From Antedon mediterranea (taxonomy: Eukaryota > Echinodermata > Crinoidea > Comatulida > Antedonidae): a DNA stretch of 64,000 bases. Below, one piece after another: positions 61,601 through 64,000 of the stretch. The notes beneath the pieces were generated by a model. That model was not told the origin of the DNA. It did not search any database and saw nothing but the letters and a program-made list of their open reading frames with translations. The stretch's first letter is position 1. Every line of letters starts with the position of its first letter. The stretch spans positions 1,302,001 to 1,366,000 of the forward strand of contig NC_092679.1 in assembly GCF_964355755.1 (NCBI RefSeq), in the 5' to 3' direction. The position numbers were made by a program, and so were the translations under genes.

Positions 61601-61836
61601 GCACCAAGTTTACAAATAGATAGCATTTAGGACAGTTTTTTGCACTACCAAATCAGATGTCAACCTGATAACTGTTATGGGATGTACTGCAGTAATTTAG
61701 TTATTAATTATAAGTACTGTATTAAGGCAACTTTACATTCCATCAGCTGGGAACAAAGATTTTGTATTTCCTTCCGTTCACTCTTGGTCATTCCATCCTG
61801 TTCCTTTACCTGCCTCTTCTTACTTTTACGTCCCAT
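55621..61836 (-). CDS. SETD3: SETD3, actin-histidine N-methyltransferase
   Basis: Twelve coding exons on the minus strand: 61836-61737, 61555-61460, 61281-61130, 60663-60480, 60246-60166, 59631-59567, 59291-59233, 58384-58270, 57637-57396, 56835-56747, 56615-56455 and 56004-55621. They total 576 codons (575 residues; human 594). SETD3 transfers a methyl group from S-adenosylmethionine to His73 of actin in the cytoplasm. The start MGRKSKKR matches the human MGKKSR. The split SET domain runs from about 95 to 320, with MTRQNQIP (254-261), WDMCNH (275-280) and the Tyr-Gly in LIYYGKR (Tyr314, Arg317). These match human Asn256, Asn278/His279, Tyr313 and Arg316. The Rubisco-LSMT-like substrate-binding domain follows (about 350-475: LNKQLLVFLRIFCMTE, KLWTFLDTRLSLLLQIYK). 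The acidic C-terminal tail holds a tandem 23-residue repeat. One change is EGYGIEA, where human has EGFGLRA. Confidence 0.97.
55744..55881 (-). repeat. Tandem 23-codon repeat in the SETD3 tail
   Basis: Residues about 490-512 (LDESTLPDPLGQPKDD) and 513-535 (LDDNSLPEPLGLTKDD) are two adjacent diverged copies of a 69-bp in-frame duplication. The tail is outside the catalytic and substrate-binding domains. Confidence 0.85.
56053..56212. mobile_element. MITE (CTCTGTCTACACTATC family) in the last SETD3 intron
   Basis: The left end AAAGCTCTGTCTACACTATC and right end AGTTTGATAGTGTAGACA bound ~160 bp. It lies ~50 bp upstream (transcript sense) of the last SETD3 exon. The outermost right bases are lost. 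Confidence 0.9.
56876..57382. repeat. GA-rich minisatellite
   Basis: Purine-rich tandem array on the plus strand in SETD3 intron 9. Units are ~20 bp (AGAGAGAAGGAGAGGATGAC), and a larger ~111-bp repeat of AATGATAAACAGCAGGAAGA and neighbours occurs at about 56,910 and 57,021. On the minus strand it is polypyrimidine and stays open in several frames without coding meaning. Confidence 0.93.
59144..59164. repeat. (GA)n microsatellite
   Basis: About ten GA units in SETD3 intron 7. Confidence 0.95.
59790..60092. repeat. 12-bp minisatellite GGATTATCTACC
   Basis: About 25 units of GGATTATCTACCT/A with variants CATGATTATCTAC and GGATTATCCACC fill SETD3 intron 5. Because the period is a multiple of three, the plus strand reads as an open repeating peptide, which explains a long but meaningless open frame. 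Confidence 0.95.
60735..61110. repeat. ATTAATCCTATAGCAC minisatellite
   Basis: Irregular ~16-18 bp units (CATTAATCCTATAGCA, CTCATTAATCCTATAA) fill most of SETD3 intron 3, ending ~20 bp before the exon 3 donor. Confidence 0.93.
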
Positions 61837-63759
61837 GTTGCACTGCAATGGTAATACCAAATACCAACAATTTATTAAAATATAATAAATAAATGCATTA
61901 TAGGATATGTTAATAAACACAGAAAGTTTTTCTTGAAATATATGTAACAGCTTTAATATGTTCCAGATCTAGTCTCTCCTAAATGGGCCGAAACGTCCCA
62001 ACACTGGGTCGAATCATCCCGGGTCGAATCGTCGAGGCTTTGCTTGTTGTGTGTGGGAAGATTGCTAGCCTAAAATAACTCTAATCTAGGCCCTAGCCTC
62101 TAGGCCTAGCCTATAGCTTAATAATACCCACGGGACCACATGCCTAGATATTTTATTCTAATTAAGGAGATTCGAGGGGATGATACTTCTCACAGAACAT
62201 TGCTTCATTTAATTTATCTCTCCTACTAAACATAACAAATCAGCCAAGTTAGAAGCTAGGCTAGGCCTACCGTAGGGGCCTACAGGGATAGAGGAGGTCG
62301 TCGAGGACGTAGTAGACAGCGATTCCCCAACAACAAAAATAAATTTATCAGTATCGATGGCGCGCCACTCATGACATATTTTAAATAATATCCACATACC
62401 TCTCCCCTCTCGAAATCTGTCTCGCAATATTTTACACAAATTTAAACATTGGCTTTAAAGGCACCTCGTGATCAAATTGAATGAGGCAAAAGTTGGCGAG
62501 AAGTGGAATCTGTACAATTGGCAATAAGCCCAAAAGAAAAACAGTTATGAAATACCTTTTTCAACTTTGTATGTATCCGTCTCATGGGTATGAACATTAA
62601 TAGAAAAATGATATATCCGAATCTGACAATTAATATTGTTTATCAACAGATCTAATGGGGTGTGTAGGCCTACCGTTATAACAATATATAATAAATTGAC
62701 AAATTTACTGTAATTTCTTTTGAAACCAAATTATTTAAACAATAATTAAAGGTATTAATTAAAAAGATTCCTATGCGATTTGCAAGCCAAATTAAGGCAT
62801 GTACGGTCCGTATACGGTAAGTTAATTTTCTCTCAAAACAAGTTTCATAGCCTTTAAGGCCTAAATGATTATTGAATATACATCTTATATTACAAGTTTC
62901 CTCTAAAATAACATCAAAACAAAATGAAATTGATGACATTGAAACGTAATCAAATCGGACAATAAAACCATTACAATGTGGCGGGTTTGTGGAGGAAACA
63001 AGTTTACTGGAAATGTTAGACCTAAATACATGTATTGACTTTCACTATAACAGCTCAAGGTCTAAATTCTATTTTGAAAAACCATTATTTCACAGAATTT
63101 CAAACAACAATCTACATTATGGCGTTTTATACGTATACTTAAAAGAAAAATCGAGTAAAAGACAAATTTACAGACAAAGTCTAGTGTATAGATATGATTT
63201 GTGTTAATTTGACTTGGTTATGTTTAGCAGTGGCAGATTAATGCGGAGCCAGGATTTATTGTAACATGCCGTATAATACTCTGTCAATGATATTATTATA
63301 ACAACATTTATGACCTTAGTGAGTGACAGCGTTCACAGCAAATCAGAAAATACAGTAGGCCCGGCCATATACTTTTTTAAGTAGACTGCCTTTTTTTTAA
63401 ATTTATGTATTCTTCTAAAAAACTAATTATTACCAACAGTTCATATTATTGGAATAAATATGAATTACTTTGCTGCTGTCTTTGGTAATCAACTTGCATA
63501 TTGCCTAGCCTTACAAAGATGCATTTTTAATTTTATGTATTGTGTGGTTACAAGCTTTATTATTATATTACGTCATTAAACTTTGGCTTTAGTAATCAAA
63601 TCGAGGACCATCTAAAGTATCGGTAAATACATGCTCACATAGTGATAAACTTCATTTTGTGAGATCAAGGAAACAAGTTGACACACATAGAATATTCGCA
63701 ATACAATCTTCTTTAATTCGAGCAGGTTACCAGTAAGATCGGTGGACGGATATTTACAG
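61837..63759. other. SETD3 leader intron and intergenic region before the GPCR
   Basis: The SETD3 5' intron contains CTAG/AGGCCT palindromes at 62,060-62,130 and 62,255-62,290. 62,460-63,700 shows no supported exon. Open frames there are short, isolated and without recognisable homology. The presumed GPCR promoter and 5' leader lie just before 63,760. Confidence 0.55.
62400..62460 (-). promoter_or_regulatory. Likely 5' noncoding exon and promoter of SETD3
   Basis: On the minus strand GAGAGGGGAGAGG is followed by a strong donor GTATGTGG at 62,399. The coding exon is preceded by the acceptor TACCATTGCAG ending at 61,843, eight bases upstream of the ATG. This gives a noncoding first exon and a ~560-bp intron. 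The transcription start was not determined. Confidence 0.55.
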
Positions 63760-64000
63760 ATGAATTACTCGAGCTACAATGATACATATGGGACCAGGAC
63801 CGAGGCAATATCATGGGATTTCACTGATGTAGCATTTGTCACTGTTTTTTTCACAAGCATCATCAGTACTGCTGGCATGTTGGAAAACCTGATTGTTGTT
63901 TTGGCTGTCTGCTGCATTCGTCAACTTAGGAAGAAGCCAAATGTCTTACTTGTTAACTTGGCCGTCGCTGATTTTATGTGTGCTTTTTTCAGCTTGTTTG
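63760..64000 (+). CDS. Rhodopsin-like (class A) GPCR, N-terminal part, cut by window end
   Basis: The frame starts ATGAATTACTCG and is still open at the last base (80 codons). The extracellular N-terminus has two N-glycosylation sequons (NYS at 2, NDT at 7). TM1 spans about residues 25-51 (VAFVTVFFTSIIS then LENLIVVLAV), with the conserved Asn1.50 preceded by Glu instead of the usual Gly. The first intracellular loop is basic (RQLRKKPN). TM2 begins VLLVNLAVADFMCAFFS with the diagnostic Asp2.50. Ligand and subfamily cannot be told from this part. Melatonin-, opsin- and peptide-receptor-like class A receptors share these motifs. Confidence 0.8.
   Translation, partial: MNYSSYNDTYGTRTEAISWDFTDVAFVTVFFTSIISTAGMLENLIVVLAVCCIRQLRKKPNVLLVNLAVADFMCAFFSLF

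Noticed and set aside
62989-63207. Plus-strand 72-codon frame before the GPCR
   Set aside because: No homology that I recognise, no splice context and AT-driven composition.

Overview
The window is nuclear DNA from an animal. It is AT-rich (roughly two thirds A+T by eye), its genes are split by many short introns, and it carries MITEs, LINE tails and minisatellites. Three genes are recognisable by their full exon series: UBR7, SETD3 and a tandem pair of thiopurine methyltransferase (TPMT) genes. A chimeric 5S rRNA/tRNA-headed SINE of the deuterostome DeuSINE type and many TAGGCCTA-like palindromes suggest a marine invertebrate deuterostome, most likely an echinoderm. The species cannot be fixed from the sequence alone.

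Layout. (1) 1-26.34 kb is one satellite array with no credible gene. A ~97-100 bp monomer carrying an 11-bp inverted repeat is combined with a ~370 bp longer segment and a ~189 bp MITE-like element. Together they form a higher-order repeat of 2,919 bp (1,680 + 1,239). Paired variants show a further doubling to ~5.84 kb, and a variant block gives a second period of 4,957 bp. The array decays after ~20.7 kb. (2) 26.3-28.1 kb is the array edge, with degenerate MITE copies and other repeats. (3) 28.1-32.66 kb (minus) is a nine-exon coiled-coil protein of ~761 residues (717 if an in-frame 132-nt intron is removed) that I do not recognise. (4) 34.75-37.97 kb and 39.19-41.71 kb (minus) are two tandem TPMT-like methyltransferase genes, each with eight coding exons and identical intron phases. 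(5) 43.64-44.44 kb (minus) is a two-exon basic protein of unknown function. (6) 46.11-47.18 kb (minus) is a single-exon, low-complexity, Ser/Thr-rich protein of unknown function. (7) 48.63-52.54 kb (plus) is UBR7, complete in ten exons. (8) 55.62-61.84 kb (minus) is SETD3, complete in twelve coding exons plus a likely 5' noncoding exon near 62.4 kb. (9) From 63.76 kb (plus) the first exon of a rhodopsin-like GPCR begins and runs off the end.

I see no operon-like or pathway relation among these genes. They are ordinary eukaryotic neighbours: a putative E3 ligase, an actin-histidine methyltransferase, two small-molecule methyltransferases, a receptor and three unrecognised proteins. The most notable material is the hierarchical satellite with its captured MITE, the diverged TPMT pair with complementary changes at two active-site arginines, the nested SINE-in-MITE inside UBR7, and the unrecognised coiled-coil gene. 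Exon joins were made by hand from GT/AG sites and reading phase. All multi-exon genes given here sum to whole codons.
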